From positions 2,983,501 to 3,047,500 of the forward strand of contig NZ_CP054150.1 of assembly GCF_021310995.1 (NCBI RefSeq): DNA of 64,000 nucleotides. Direction: 5' to 3'. A program made the position numbers and the translations under genes. This document shows positions 38,943 to 48,145 of the stretch, in pieces (position 1 is the stretch's first letter; every line of letters begins with the position of its first letter). The notes beneath the pieces are model-generated. The model was not told where the DNA came from. It worked only from the letters and a program-made list of their open reading frames with translations, and ran no database searches. This DNA comes from Agrobacterium vaccinii. Its GTDB lineage: Bacteria; Pseudomonadota; Alphaproteobacteria; Rhizobiales; Rhizobiaceae.

Positions 38943-40343
38943 TCAATATCTGTAGTGTTCAGCCTTAAACGGACCGGTCTTGGACACGCCGATATAATCA
39001 GCCTGAACTTCAGAAAGTTCTGTCAGCTTCACGCCCAGCTTCTCAAGATGCAGGCGTGCGACCTTCTCGTCGAGGTGCTTTGGCAGCACGTAAACGTCGT
39101 TTTTGTATTCGCCCTGCTTCGTGAACAGCTCGATCTGACCCAGCACCTGGTTGGTGAAGGATGCAGACATGACGAAGGATGGGTGACCCGTCGCGTTGCC
39201 GAGGTTCAGCAGACGTCCCTCAGACAGAAGGATCATGCGGTTGCCCTTGGCGAACTCGATCATGTCGACCTGCGGCTTGATGTTCGTCCACTTGAGGTTC
39301 TTGAGCGCAGCAACCTGAATTTCATTGTCGAAGTGGCCGATGTTGCCGACAATGGCCATGTCCTTCATCTCGCGCATGTGCTCGATGCGGATGACGTCCT
39401 TGTTGCCGGTCGTGGTGATGAAGATGTCGGCAGAGGCAACGACGTCTTCCAGACGAACGACTTCAAAGCCGTCCATGGCAGCCTGAAGCGCGCAGATCGG
39501 GTCGATCTCGGTGACCTTGACGCGAGCGCCAGCGCCCTGAAGCGAAGCGGCGGAACCCTTGCCCACATCGCCGTAACCGCAGACGACGGCAACCTTGCCG
39601 GCCATCATGACGTCGGTGGCGCGGCGAATGCCGTCGACCAACGATTCCTTGCAGCCGTACTTGTTGTCGAACTTCGACTTGGTGACGCTGTCATTGACGT
39701 TGATGGCAGGGAAGGGCAGCAGGCCCTTCTTGCTGAGGTCGTAAAGGCGGTGAACGCCTGTCGTGGTTTCTTCGGTTACGCCCTTGATCGCATCGCGCTG
39801 CTTGGTGAACCAGCCCGGAGAAGCGGCGAGGCGCTTCTTGATCTGGGCGATGAGGATTTCTTCTTCTTCCGAACCTGGATTGGACAGAACGTCCTCACCG
39901 GCTTCCGCGCGTGCGCCAAGAAGGATGTACATGGTGGCATCGCCACCGTCGTCGAGGATCATGTTGGAAACGCCGCCATCGGCCCACTGGAAAATCTTGT
40001 CGGTGTATTCCCAGTATTCCGTCAGGCTTTCACCCTTGACGGCGAAAACTGGAATGCCGGTTGCAGCGATGGCAGCGGCGGCGTGGTCCTGCGTGGAGAA
40101 AATGTTGCAGGATGCCCAGCGAATGTCGGCACCCAATTCCTTAAGGGTCTCGATCAGAACGGCTGTCTGGATGGTCATGTGAAGCGAACCGGAGATCCGT
40201 GCACCCTTCAAAGGCTTGGTCTGGCCGAATTCTTCGCGGCAGGACATCAGTCCCGGCATTTCCGTTTCAGCAATGTCCAGTTCCTTGCGGCCATAGTCTG
40301 CAAGGTTGATGTCGGCGACGATGTAATCTTTTTCAGCGCTCAT
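38943..40343 (-). CDS. ahcY: Adenosylhomocysteinase (SAH hydrolase)
   Basis: AhcY hydrolyses S-adenosylhomocysteine to adenosine and homocysteine with bound NAD+. The 466-residue product includes the insertion typical of bacterial enzymes. Visible are [18 protein letters not shown], the NAD loop [32 protein letters not shown] near the active-site lysine, and the C-terminal [15 protein letters not shown] 40343 has GGAG upstream. Its leader holds an ATAAAGA/TCTTTAT palindrome that looks like a SahR operator. Confidence 0.97.
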   Translation of the reverse strand: MSAEKDYIVADINLADYGRKELDIAETEMPGLMSCREEFGQTKPLKGARISGSLHMTIQTAVLIETLKELGADIRWASCNIFSTQDHAAAAIAATGIPVFAVKGESLTEYWEYTDKIFQWADGGVSNMILDDGGDATMYILLGARAEAGEDVLSNPGSEEEEILIAQIKKRLAASPGWFTKQRDAIKGVTEETTTGVHRLYDLSKKGLLPFPAINVNDSVTKSKFDNKYGCKESLVDGIRRATDVMMAGKVAVVCGYGDVGKGSAASLQGAGARVKVTEIDPICALQAAMDGFEVVRLEDVVASADIFITTTGNKDVIRIEHMREMKDMAIVGNIGHFDNEIQVAALKNLKWTNIKPQVDMIEFAKGNRMILLSEGRLLNLGNATGHPSFVMSASFTNQVLGQIELFTKQGEYKNDVYVLPKHLDEKVARLHLEKLGVKLTELSEVQADYIGVSKTGPFKAEHYRY

Positions 40344-40435
40344 AGATGTCTCCTGCTCAAAGATGGCAGGGGCCAGCCGCTGCCTCGAAAATATAGGCTG
40401 CGGTGTAGCAGGCTGAGGCTAATCTGGCAATAAGG

Positions 40436-40463
40436 ATATAAAGAAGTCTTTATGTCTTTATAT
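40436..40463 (-). promoter_or_regulatory. Candidate SahR-type operator upstream of ahcY
   Basis: ATAAAGA-AG-TCTTTAT (40438-40453) is a perfect 7-bp inverted repeat with a 2-bp centre. A second TCTTTATAT (40455-40463) pairs with ATATAAAGA (40436-40444) to give a larger inverted repeat, so two overlapping operators may be present. They lie about 95-125 bp upstream of the ahcY start. SahR, an ArsR-family SAH sensor, controls ahcY in many proteobacteria and, as I recall, binds AT-rich AAAGA/TCTTT palindromes. Confidence 0.5.
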
Positions 40464-40473
40464 GGCGTGGTTA

Positions 40474-40749
40474 TCAAACTTCTTCGCCGAAGCGGTCTGC
40501 CACCAGTGCTTCGAGTGCGGCCAGCGCTTCGGCTGCCTGATTTCCGCTGGCCTCGACCACCACAGTACAGCCGGGGCTGGCTGCCAGCATCATGAGACCC
40601 ATGATGGATGTGCCGCCAACGGTCATGCCATCCTTGGACACGGTGATAGCGGCATCGTAACTGTCGACCATCTGAACGAATTTCGCAGATGCGCGGGCGT
40701 GGAGGCCACGCTTGTTAACGATCAGCAATTCCCGCGAAAGAGGCGACAT
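40474..40749 (-). CDS. ptsH: HPr-like phosphocarrier (PTSNtr)
   Basis: A 91-residue HPr-fold phosphocarrier. His17 in RGLHARASAKFV is the phosphorylation site for EI, and Ser48 in GGTSIMGLMML matches the HprK regulatory serine. With the EIIA(Man)-type gene 14 bp upstream and hprK beyond, it forms the regulatory (non-transporting) PTS of alphaproteobacteria. No EIIB/C permease genes are nearby. Confidence 0.94.
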   Translation of the reverse strand: MSPLSRELLIVNKRGLHARASAKFVQMVDSYDAAITVSKDGMTVGGTSIMGLMMLAASPGCTVVVEASGNQAAEALAALEALVADRFGEEV

Positions 40750-40763
40750 TCCAGCGATCTTCT

Positions 40764-41165
40764 TTATTTGCCGCTGAGAACGCGGCTGGCGACGTTGATA
40801 TATTTTCTGCCAGCATCCGAGGCCTCCTGCAAGGCCTTCTCCATGTTATCTTCCATGCGAATGCCCGCAAGTTTGATCAGCATGGGAAGATTGACACCTG
40901 CGATGACTTCGACGCTGCCACCATTCATGACAGAGATGGCGAGATTGGAGGGCGTTCCACCGAACATGTCGGTCAAAATGATCACGCCGTTGCCGTCATT
41001 TGCGCGCGTGACGGCGTCCAGAATATCCTGGCGACGTTGGTCCATGTCATCTTCGGGACCGATACAGACCGTCTCGATCAATTTCTGAGGGCCGACGACA
41101 TGCTCTACAGCGTGACGAAACTCCTCGGCCAGCTTGCCATGGGTGACAAGCACTAGTCCGATCAT
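40764..41165 (-). CDS. EIIA(Man)-type PTS regulatory protein
   Basis: A 133-residue PTS EIIA of the mannose family. MIGLVLVTHGKLAEEF carries His9, the phosphorylated residue; VIILTDMFGGTPSNLAI is the second family motif. I use ATG 41165, since longer readings add 43 residues from the gap after hprK that do not look like the family. It is an orphan EIIA (ManX/PtsM type, also called EIIA-Man or Chv-linked in rhizobia), expected to signal rather than transport. A 125-bp gap separates it from hprK. Confidence 0.92.
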   Translation of the reverse strand: MIGLVLVTHGKLAEEFRHAVEHVVGPQKLIETVCIGPEDDMDQRRQDILDAVTRANDGNGVIILTDMFGGTPSNLAISVMNGGSVEVIAGVNLPMLIKLAGIRMEDNMEKALQEASDAGRKYINVASRVLSGK

Positions 41166-41290
41166 GAAATGCTCCCTTGCACACGCACCTTGATTGCCGA
41201 CTATCGCAATGCCGCAATCATGTCCATCGGTGGGGCCACATCTTGATGAGGAAAATCCGAAGCGCAAGCCCCAAATTGCTGGATTTTCGT

Positions 41291-41755
41291 TCACATTCCC
41301 TTGGTTATGAAAAGATTCTGAGCAAGTGCAGCAAATTTTCCATAGGGCATGATGCTGTCGCGTGGAATGCGCAGCAACGGCAGGGAGGCGTCAAGACTCA
41401 GTTGAAAACGCTCACGTGCCGGCGGCAAGCGGGGCGTTTCGTGGTTTGGTTCGGTGGTTACTGCATAGTCCATCACGGCGGATGCGACGCTTTTCATGGT
41501 GATGATGCCGCTGCTGCGCAGTTCGAGAAGACCCGCGATGGTCTCAGGTCGCTCCACCATCACGCGCCCATCACGGCACGTCATGAAAACCTGATCGTCT
41601 GCAACAAGCGCAGTTTCGAGGCCGCATCGCTGCGCCTCGGTCATGAAACTGAAGGCGAGCTCGCTTTTCCCGCTGCCGGATGGACCGACGAACAACAGGC
41701 CCGTCTTGCCGATGACGATAGCGGTGGCGTGGATATTGGTTCGCTCAGCGCTCAT
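41291..41755 (-). CDS. hprK: HPr kinase/phosphorylase, short alphaproteobacterial form
   Basis: HprK phosphorylates HPr at the regulatory serine. The 154-residue product is only the catalytic domain: GPSGSGKSELAFSFM is the P-loop (24-31), and LVADDQVFM follows. The ~130-residue N-terminal domain of firmicute HprK is absent, as is usual in alphaproteobacteria. I use ATG 41755, which overlaps the chvG stop by 11 bp, coupling it to the two-component system. The C terminus is short and lacks much of the firmicute tail helix. Confidence 0.92.
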   Translation of the reverse strand: MSAERTNIHATAIVIGKTGLLFVGPSGSGKSELAFSFMTEAQRCGLETALVADDQVFMTCRDGRVMVERPETIAGLLELRSSGIITMKSVASAVMDYAVTTEPNHETPRLPPARERFQLSLDASLPLLRIPRDSIMPYGKFAALAQNLFITKGM

Positions 41756-43535
41756 GACTATGCGCGGCGGGAAGCGACAGGCTGAAGCGCGCACCGGAAA
41801 TCACGCCATATTTGTCGATGATGTTGTCTGCCTTCAACGTGCCGCCATGGGCTTCGGCAATCTGGCGGCTGATGGAGAGGCCAAGGCCGGAATTCTGCCC
41901 GAAGCCTTCGCTTGCAGGACGGTCGGTGTAGAAGCGCTCGAAAATACGATCGATATCTTCTGCCTGAATGCCGGGGCCGTTATCCTCGACCCGCACGATG
42001 CAGCGGTCTTTCTGGCGCAGGAGATGCACGACAATCCGTCCGCCATCCTGCGAGACGAAAGAACGTGCATTCTCGATAAGGTTGGTAATTATCTGGCCGA
42101 TCCGCAGATCATGTCCGTTGACGACATAGCTGACCTTGGTGCCGGGTTTATGGTCCACGAGGTAATCGATAGTCACGCTTTTTTTCTTCGCACTGATCTG
42201 GCGAGAAATCTCCACCAGATTGCTCAGCAATACCTCCAGATCGACCGGTGACGCATCGACGCGGGCAAGCTCGGCATCCAGCCGCGACGCGTCGGAGATG
42301 TCGCTGATCAGACGATCCAGACGGCGAACGTCGTGGAAAATGATCTCGGTCAGGCGCTGCTTTGATTCTTCGGTCTTGGCGCGCGGCAGGGTTTCCACGG
42401 CGCTACGCAGCGATGTCAGCGGGTTCTTCAGCTCATGGCTGACATCGGCGGCAAAGCTTTCAATGGCGTCGATGCGGTCGTAGAGCGCATTGGTCATCTC
42501 GCGAAGGGCGATGGACAGGTTGCCGATTTCATCCTGACGCGCTGAAAAGTCCGGGATTTCCTCACGTGCCTTGGCGCCCCGACGCACACGGATCGCTGCC
42601 GCTGACAGGCGACGCAGAGGTGTGGCGATCGTGGACGACAAAAGCAAGGACAGAACGATGTTGACCAGCGTCGCGATGCCGAACACACGCATGATGGCAA
42701 GACGTTCGGCGTGGACGATCTTGTCGATGTCGCCCGCCTGCGTGGAGAGCAGCAACACGCCAAGCACAGCACGGAAACGCTGGACGGGGACGGCGACTGA
42801 AACGATCAATTCGCCTTTTTCGGTCACACGCACCACGGCGCCACGCACGCCGGTCAAAGCGTTCATCACTTCCGGGTAGATCGAGCCATCACCGCCGGGC
42901 GTTTCCTTGTAGAGCGGCAGACTGCTCGGTTGGAGCATGCGATTGAAGACGCTGGCAAACCACTCGCTCCAAGTCTGGGTCTCAGGCGTGACGGGTGGCA
43001 GATCGTAACGCAGCACCTGACCGCGCGAATAAAGATGTCGCGAATCGAGCAGGATATTGGCGTCCGCATCGAAAAGCCGGGCGCGGGTACGGGTCGGCGA
43101 AATCAACCGTCGCAACACGGGTGCTACGCGCTCCGGGTTGATCGGAAAACTCAGATCCTCGTCATTTGGGACCGGCGTGATGCTCTGGCCCGCCTGCAAC
43201 TCCAGCAGCTTTTCGGGATTGATGGTGATCGAGTTGGTATCGACAGACGCAGACGCGGATATCGCGCCAGCAATGATTTCGCCCTGGGTCAGAAGGCTTT
43301 CGACGCGCGCATCGATCAGTCCTTCGCGGAACTGATTGAGGTAGAGAATACCACCGACCAGAACCACGGTTGCCGCAACGTTGAAGAACAGGATGCGCCG
43401 CGTCAGGCTGGAGAAGACGGCATTGCCGAAGATGCGGCGGATAATCGTCAACGGATGAATACGATACCGGCGACCGCTCTCACGATCGTCGGCATCGGTT
43501 TGATCCGATACGCTTTCCTGCGTCTTGTTCAGCAA
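41745..43535 (-). CDS. chvG: Sensor histidine kinase ChvG (ExoS)
   Basis: The 596-residue sensor has an N-terminal membrane segment (about residues 42-65), a periplasmic domain of about 210 residues, a second membrane segment (about 280-302), HAMP, and the HisKA H box AADVSHELKNPLTSLR with His367. The ATP lid (VEDNGPGIQAEDIDRIFERF and GLGLSISRQIAE) is intact. ChvG with ChvI controls acid response, exopolysaccharide, type VI secretion and virulence in Agrobacterium, and its sensing domain is inhibited by periplasmic ExoR. It lies 54 bp after chvI and overlaps hprK. Confidence 0.96.
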   Translation of the reverse strand: MLNKTQESVSDQTDADDRESGRRYRIHPLTIIRRIFGNAVFSSLTRRILFFNVAATVVLVGGILYLNQFREGLIDARVESLLTQGEIIAGAISASASVDTNSITINPEKLLELQAGQSITPVPNDEDLSFPINPERVAPVLRRLISPTRTRARLFDADANILLDSRHLYSRGQVLRYDLPPVTPETQTWSEWFASVFNRMLQPSSLPLYKETPGGDGSIYPEVMNALTGVRGAVVRVTEKGELIVSVAVPVQRFRAVLGVLLLSTQAGDIDKIVHAERLAIMRVFGIATLVNIVLSLLLSSTIATPLRRLSAAAIRVRRGAKAREEIPDFSARQDEIGNLSIALREMTNALYDRIDAIESFAADVSHELKNPLTSLRSAVETLPRAKTEESKQRLTEIIFHDVRRLDRLISDISDASRLDAELARVDASPVDLEVLLSNLVEISRQISAKKKSVTIDYLVDHKPGTKVSYVVNGHDLRIGQIITNLIENARSFVSQDGGRIVVHLLRQKDRCIVRVEDNGPGIQAEDIDRIFERFYTDRPASEGFGQNSGLGLSISRQIAEAHGGTLKADNIIDKYGVISGARFSLSLPAAHSHER

Positions 43536-43589
43536 CGTTGTCCCTCGGCGCCGCTGATGGTCGCGGCGTTATCTCGTCCTTGCCTGATA

Positions 43590-44315
43590 TCAGGCTGCTT
43601 CGCGGAAGCGATATCCTACACCGTAGAGCGTTTCAATCATATCGAAGTCGTTATCGACCAGCTTGAACTTCTTGCGCAGGCGCTTGATGTGGCTGTCGAT
43701 GGTGCGGTCGTCCACATAGACCTGCTCGTCATAGGCGGCATCCATCAGCGCATCGCGGCTTTTGACGACGCCGGGGCGTTGCGCCAGTGAATGAAGAATG
43801 AGGAACTCCGTGACCGTCAAAGTCACAGGCTCGCCTTTCCAGGTGCAGGTATGCCGTTCCTGATCCATGGCAAGCTGTCCGCGCTCCAGCGTACGCGCCT
43901 GCTGGTCTGCCGTTGGCTTGAGGGGGCTTGCACCGGGAACCGCGGCATCGCGACTGCTGGCACGGCGAAGGATCGCCTTGACCCGCTCGACGAGAAGGCG
44001 CTGCGAGAAAGGCTTGGTGATGAAATCATCGGCGCCCATCTTGAGGCCGAACAACTCGTCGATCTCTTCATCCTTCGACGTCAGAAAGATAACGGGCAGA
44101 TCGGATTTCTGGCGCAGGCGGCGCAGAAGTTCCATGCCATCCATGCGCGGCATCTTGATATCGAAAATTGCCAGCTGCGGTGGACGTGCGACCAGCCCAT
44201 CCAGAGCAGATGCTCCGTCCGTATACGTTTCGACCTTATAACCTTCTGCTTCCAGCGCGATCGACACCGAAGTCAAAATATTTCGGTCATCGTCCACAAG
44301 CGCAATTGTTTGCAT
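43590..44315 (-). CDS. chvI: Response regulator ChvI
   Basis: OmpR-type regulator, 241 residues from ATG 44315 ([17 protein letters not shown]), preceded by GGAG; an ATG seven codons earlier is less likely. The receiver has Asp52 in [17 protein letters not shown], and the winged-helix domain ends [15 protein letters not shown] and YGVGYRF. It is first of the chvI-chvG-hprK run and divergent from pckA. Confidence 0.97.
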   Translation of the reverse strand: MQTIALVDDDRNILTSVSIALEAEGYKVETYTDGASALDGLVARPPQLAIFDIKMPRMDGMELLRRLRQKSDLPVIFLTSKDEEIDELFGLKMGADDFITKPFSQRLLVERVKAILRRASSRDAAVPGASPLKPTADQQARTLERGQLAMDQERHTCTWKGEPVTLTVTEFLILHSLAQRPGVVKSRDALMDAAYDEQVYVDDRTIDSHIKRLRKKFKLVDNDFDMIETLYGVGYRFREAA

Positions 44316-44487
44316 AAAATTGGTCTCCATCGTCATTTAATCTATACTCCCGCCATCCACCCCAGCCAAGGTTGCGCGCCGTGAGCCTTTCTCTTGAGTA
44401 TAAAGGTGGAACAAATTGTGGCAAAGGGCAAATGCGGATATTCCGGCGGCAATCCTTTGGCAGTAAATTTCCTGAACCGGCGCATTG

Positions 44488-44513
44488 TCGGTTTAGAACG
44501 CCGACTAAACCGA
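44488..44513. promoter_or_regulatory. Inverted repeat 1 upstream of pckA
   Basis: TCGGTTTAG (44488-44496) and CTAAACCGA (44505-44513) are perfect 9-bp arms with an 8-bp spacer, a plausible dimer operator. It shares three bases with the next repeat, so binding could be exclusive or cooperative. Confidence 0.5.
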
Positions 44514-44542
44514 TTTAAAATGAAATAAAATCTTTTAAATCG
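44511..44542. promoter_or_regulatory. Inverted repeat 2 upstream of pckA
   Basis: CGATTTAAAA (44511-44520) and TTTTAAATCG (44533-44542) are perfect 10-bp arms with a 12-bp spacer, ending 114 bp before the pckA start. Both arms are AT-rich. It could be an operator or, if transcribed, a hairpin in the pckA leader. Confidence 0.5.
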
Positions 44543-44656
44543 ATTAATATATTGAAATTGTTGAATTATTCCATGTTATCGGCTTGTGTTTTTCAAAAAC
44601 GCGGATTAATTTCCGGGAAAATTTGGATCATTTCGTCTTTAAAAAGGAACGTGCCC

Positions 44657-46267
44657 GTGAAAGAACTTGGAGTACATAATCCAGAAAATGGAGTGTCGGC
44701 ACTCGGTTTGACCGGCGTTTCTGTCGTGCACTACAACCTCATCGAGAGCGAATTGTACGAAGAGGCGATCCGCAACGGCGAAGCGGATGTCACCGCAGAC
44801 GGCGCTTTGCGTGCAGTAACCGGCCAGCATACGGGCCGTTCGCCCAAGGACAAGTTCGTCGTTCGCGACGCCTCCACGGAAGACAGCATCTGGTGGGACA
44901 ACAACAAGCCCCTGTCGCCAGAACACTTCGACATCCTCCACAAGGACATGCTGGCACATGCTGCCGGCAAGACGCTTTACGTGCAGGACCTGATCGGTGG
45001 CGCGGATGAAGACAATGCGCTTCCAACACGCGTCGTGACCGAACTTGCCTGGCACGGCCTGTTCATTCGTAACCTTCTGATCCGCCCGGCGCGTGAAAAA
45101 CTCGGCACCTTCAAGCAGAAGCTGACGATCATCAACCTGCCGAGCTTCAAGGCCGATCCGGCCCGCCACGGTGTGCGCACCGAGACCGTGATCGCCTGCG
45201 ACCTCACCAAGGGTCTGGTTCTCATCGGCGGCACGTCCTATGCCGGTGAAAACAAGAAGTCGGTCTTCACGGTTCTGAATTACCTGCTGCCTGCTAAGGG
45301 CGTCATGCCTATGCACTGCTCTGCCAATGTCGGCCCGGATGGTGATGCTGCCGTGTTCTTCGGTCTTTCCGGCACCGGTAAGACGACGCTGTCTGCCGAT
45401 CCATCGCGCACGTTGATCGGCGATGATGAGCATGGCTGGGGCGAAGATGGCATCTTCAACTTCGAAGGCGGCTGTTACGCCAAGGCCATCAAGCTGTCGG
45501 CGGAAGCCGAGCCGGAGATTTATGCGGCTACCCGCCGCTTCGGCACGGTGCTGGAAAACGTCGTTCTCGATGAAAACCGCGTTCCTGATTTCAACGACAA
45601 CTCGCTGACTGAAAACACCCGCAGTGCCTATCCGCTGCACTTCATTCCGAATGCGTCGGAAACCGGCATTGCGGGTCACCCGAAGACAATCATCATGCTG
45701 ACGGCGGATGCTTTCGGCGTGTTGCCGCCAATCGCCCGATTGACGCCTGAGCAGGCCATGTACCACTTCCTCTCTGGTTATACGGCGAAGGTTGCTGGCA
45801 CTGAAAAAGGCGTTACCGAACCGGAAGCGACATTCTCGACCTGCTTCGGCGCCCCCTTCATGCCGCGCCACCCTGCAGAATACGGCAACCTGCTGCGCGA
45901 CCTGATCGGCAAGCACGGCGTCGATTGCTGGCTCGTCAACACCGGTTGGACCGGCGGCGCCTACGGCATCGGCAAACGTATGCCCATCAAGGCGACGCGC
46001 GCCCTGCTGACCGCAGCGCTGACAGGCGAGTTGAAGAACGCTCAGTTCCGCACCGATGCGAATTTTGGTGTCGCAGTTCCAACTGCACTGGAAGGTGTCG
46101 ACAGCGCAATTCTCGATCCGCGTTCGACATGGGCAGACGGTGCCGCCTACGATGCGCAGGCCAAGAAGCTCGTTTCCATGTTCGTCACGAACTTCACCAA
46201 GTTCGAAGACCATGTGGACAGCAAGGTTCGCGATGCGGCTCCCGGCCTGCTGATCGCCGCAGAATAA
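44657..46267 (+). CDS. pckA: Phosphoenolpyruvate carboxykinase (ATP)
   Basis: PckA makes PEP from oxaloacetate and ATP, the entry to gluconeogenesis. The 536-residue product has [27 protein letters not shown] (P-loop) and GDDEHGW. I choose GTG 44657 ([12 protein letters not shown]), with AAGGA 8 bp upstream; GTG 44651 sits too close to it, and the ATG at 44552 would add 35 unconserved residues. It is divergent from chvI; in Agrobacterium pckA is reported to be acid-induced and to depend on ChvG/ChvI. Confidence 0.96.
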   Translation: MKELGVHNPENGVSALGLTGVSVVHYNLIESELYEEAIRNGEADVTADGALRAVTGQHTGRSPKDKFVVRDASTEDSIWWDNNKPLSPEHFDILHKDMLAHAAGKTLYVQDLIGGADEDNALPTRVVTELAWHGLFIRNLLIRPAREKLGTFKQKLTIINLPSFKADPARHGVRTETVIACDLTKGLVLIGGTSYAGENKKSVFTVLNYLLPAKGVMPMHCSANVGPDGDAAVFFGLSGTGKTTLSADPSRTLIGDDEHGWGEDGIFNFEGGCYAKAIKLSAEAEPEIYAATRRFGTVLENVVLDENRVPDFNDNSLTENTRSAYPLHFIPNASETGIAGHPKTIIMLTADAFGVLPPIARLTPEQAMYHFLSGYTAKVAGTEKGVTEPEATFSTCFGAPFMPRHPAEYGNLLRDLIGKHGVDCWLVNTGWTGGAYGIGKRMPIKATRALLTAALTGELKNAQFRTDANFGVAVPTALEGVDSAILDPRSTWADGAAYDAQAKKLVSMFVTNFTKFEDHVDSKVRDAAPGLLIAAE

Positions 46268-46290
46268 TCGATCCGACTGATGAATTGACA

Positions 46291-46315
46291 AACCCGGCCT
46301 AGTGCCGGGTTTTTC
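46291..46315 (+). terminator. pckA intrinsic terminator
   Basis: AACCCGGC (46291-46298) and GCCGGGTT (46304-46311) with a 5-nt loop, followed by TTT, 24 bp after the pckA stop. Confidence 0.88.
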
Positions 46316-46377
46316 GTTTGACGGGCATGGTTTTCATTCGTGGAAATCTGTGGCATCACCGCTGCCGGAGAAAAGAC

Positions 46378-46812
46378 ATGGCCAGCGCCGCACTATTGAT
46401 CAGCAACAGAATTACGATTGCCGGATGGGAACTGACGGAGCAATTCGTGCTGGCTGGCGGGCCCGGCGGGCAGAATGTCAACAAGGTCTCCACCGCCGTT
46501 CAGCTATTCTTCGACGTGGCCGGGTCGCCGTCGCTGCCGGATCGCATCAAGGAGAACGTGATCAAACTCGGCGGCAGACGCCTATCGAAAGAAGGCGTCC
46601 TGATGATCGAAGCCAATCGGTTTCGCACGCAGGAGCGCAACCGGGAAGATGCACGAGAGCGACTGAAAGAACTGGTTCTGAAAGCTGCCGAACCACCGCC
46701 ACCGACGCGGCGGGCGACCAAGCCGACCAAAGGCTCGGTCGAAAGACGGCTTAAAGCCAAATCCGGGCGATCCGATGTGAAGAAAATGCGCGGCAGGCCC
46801 GATAACGATTAG
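46378..46812 (+). CDS. arfB: Alternative ribosome-rescue factor ArfB (YaeJ)
   Basis: A 144-residue RF-1-like peptidyl-tRNA hydrolase that frees stalled ribosomes. The GGQ motif is at residues 30-32 ([16 protein letters not shown]) and the C-terminal tail is basic ([20 protein letters not shown]), which in ArfB enters the empty mRNA channel. ATG 46378 with CCGGAG upstream is the start. Its TAG stop overlaps the coaA stop on the other strand. Confidence 0.93.
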   Translation: MASAALLISNRITIAGWELTEQFVLAGGPGGQNVNKVSTAVQLFFDVAGSPSLPDRIKENVIKLGGRRLSKEGVLMIEANRFRTQERNREDARERLKELVLKAAEPPPPTRRATKPTKGSVERRLKAKSGRSDVKKMRGRPDND

Positions 46813-47777
46813 AGCTTGCGCAATGCTACCGTGTCGATCAGGTGGTTCTGGCCCTTGCGCAAAATGAGATCAGCCCTTGGCCGTGTCGGAACGATATTGC
46901 GCCGCAGGTTTTTCAGGTTGATGTTTTCCCAAAGACCCTCGGCAATCGCCAGCGCCGCTTCCTCGGAAATCGAGGCGTAGCGGTTGAAGTAGGAAGAGGG
47001 ATCGCGAAACGCGGTTTGACGCAGGTTCATGAAGCGTTTGACGTACCAGTTGTGAATGAGCGCCTCATCCGCATCGATATAGATCGAGAAGTCGAAGAAA
47101 TCTGAAACGATCGGCACGATGCGCCCGCCCTCCGGCAAATCGCGCGATTGCAGCACGTTGATGCCTTCGAAAATCAGGATGTCCGGCCTGTCTATGGTCG
47201 TATATTCGTTGGGTATGACGTCGTAGGTCAGGTGGGAATAGCTGGGGGCTTTGACATCCGGTTGTCCGGCCTTGATGGCTGACAGGAAACGCAGCAGCGA
47301 GCCGATGTCGTAGCTTTCGGGAAAGCCCTTCCGCTCCATCAGATTGTCGCGCCGCAACACCTCGTTGGGGTAGAGGAAGCCATCCGTGGTGATGAGATCG
47401 ACTTTCGGGCTGGAAGGCCAGCGCGCCAGCAGCTCTTTCAGGATACGGGCAGTCGTTGATTTTCCAACCGCGACAGACCCGGCGATGCCGATCACGAAGG
47501 GCGTCTTGGCGACGCCTTCCATGTTGAGAAACTGATTGCGTTGGTCGAACAGAAGCTGCGATGCCTCCACATGGGTGGAGAGCAGGCGTGATAGCGAGAG
47601 ATAGATACGCCGGACTTCATCGATGTCGATGGGGTCGTTGAGCGAACGCAGGCGTTTCAGCTCATCCGTCGTCAGCGTCAGTGGCGTGTCGGCGCGGAAC
47701 TTCGACCATTCGTCGGAGCTGAAGAAGTGGTAGGGTGAATATTCATCGGGTCGGAAATGATCGAGCGTGTTTGGCAT
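46809..47777 (-). CDS. coaA: Pantothenate kinase, type I (CoaA)
   Basis: First step of CoA synthesis. [17 protein letters not shown] is the P-loop, with [14 protein letters not shown] and SRGLMERKG-like [13 protein letters not shown] following; [18 protein letters not shown] is typical near the C terminus. I prefer ATG 47777 ([19 protein letters not shown], 322 residues), which has a strong GGGAGGA 7 bp upstream; ATG 47810, overlapping the hisE stop, is the alternative (333 residues). It ends the his operon, the usual order in rhizobia, pairing with coaE near oriC. Confidence 0.94.
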   Translation of the reverse strand: MPNTLDHFRPDEYSPYHFFSSDEWSKFRADTPLTLTTDELKRLRSLNDPIDIDEVRRIYLSLSRLLSTHVEASQLLFDQRNQFLNMEGVAKTPFVIGIAGSVAVGKSTTARILKELLARWPSSPKVDLITTDGFLYPNEVLRRDNLMERKGFPESYDIGSLLRFLSAIKAGQPDVKAPSYSHLTYDVIPNEYTTIDRPDILIFEGINVLQSRDLPEGGRIVPIVSDFFDFSIYIDADEALIHNWYVKRFMNLRQTAFRDPSSYFNRYASISEEAALAIAEGLWENINLKNLRRNIVPTRPRADLILRKGQNHLIDTVALRKL

Positions 47778-47806
47778 GCCTTGTCCTCCCATGCGTGCCA
47801 ACGTCG

Positions 47807-48130
47807 TCATTGTGCGGGCCTCGATTCTTTCTCCTGAAGGCCTGATTGTCCGGTACGCCGCTCCAGTTCGGACAACACGTCGGAGAGCGGTATATCGGCG
47901 ATCTTCAGCACCACCAGCAGGTGGTACAAAAGGTCCGCAGCCTCATCGGTCAGGTTTTTGCGGTCGTTGGAAATGGCGGCAATCACCGTTTCCACCGCCT
48001 CTTCGCCAAGCTTTTTCGCCGCACGCGTCTGGCCAGCAGCATAAAGCTTGGCCGTCCAGGACTGGTCGGGCGAGGCGCTGGCGCGCTCCGCAACGATGCG
48101 CTCGAGATCGGAAAGGGAAAAATTCGTCAT
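47807..48130 (-). CDS. hisE: Phosphoribosyl-ATP pyrophosphohydrolase HisE
   Basis: Second step of histidine synthesis. The 107-residue product is an all-alpha MazG-like fold with [30 protein letters not shown] and [14 protein letters not shown] (metal-binding acids). It lies between hisF (15 bp) and coaA. HisI is elsewhere. Confidence 0.95.
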   Translation of the reverse strand: MTNFSLSDLERIVAERASASPDQSWTAKLYAAGQTRAAKKLGEEAVETVIAAISNDRKNLTDEAADLLYHLLVVLKIADIPLSDVLSELERRTGQSGLQEKESRPAQ

Positions 48131-48145
48131 GGGTCGTTTCCCCGA

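Larger units (their letters stand above)
44316..44656. promoter_or_regulatory. chvI-pckA divergent intergenic region (341 bp)
   Basis: No gene is supported here. The region is AT-rich towards pckA and must hold divergent promoters for chvI and pckA. Its main structure is two overlapping perfect inverted repeats (44488-44513 and 44511-44542), listed separately. A leader of about 115 bases before the pckA GTG is AT-rich without a clear ORF. Confidence 0.7.

Noticed and set aside
40344..40473. SAM or SAH riboswitch in the ahcY leader
   Set aside because: The leader is short, and I see only the AT-rich palindromes and no conserved riboswitch core or multi-stem fold.
41413..41418. CACGTG cores at 41413 and 53179 as further parS sites
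   Set aside because: Only the central 6 bp match; the flanking GTTT/AAAC or GATT arms are missing.
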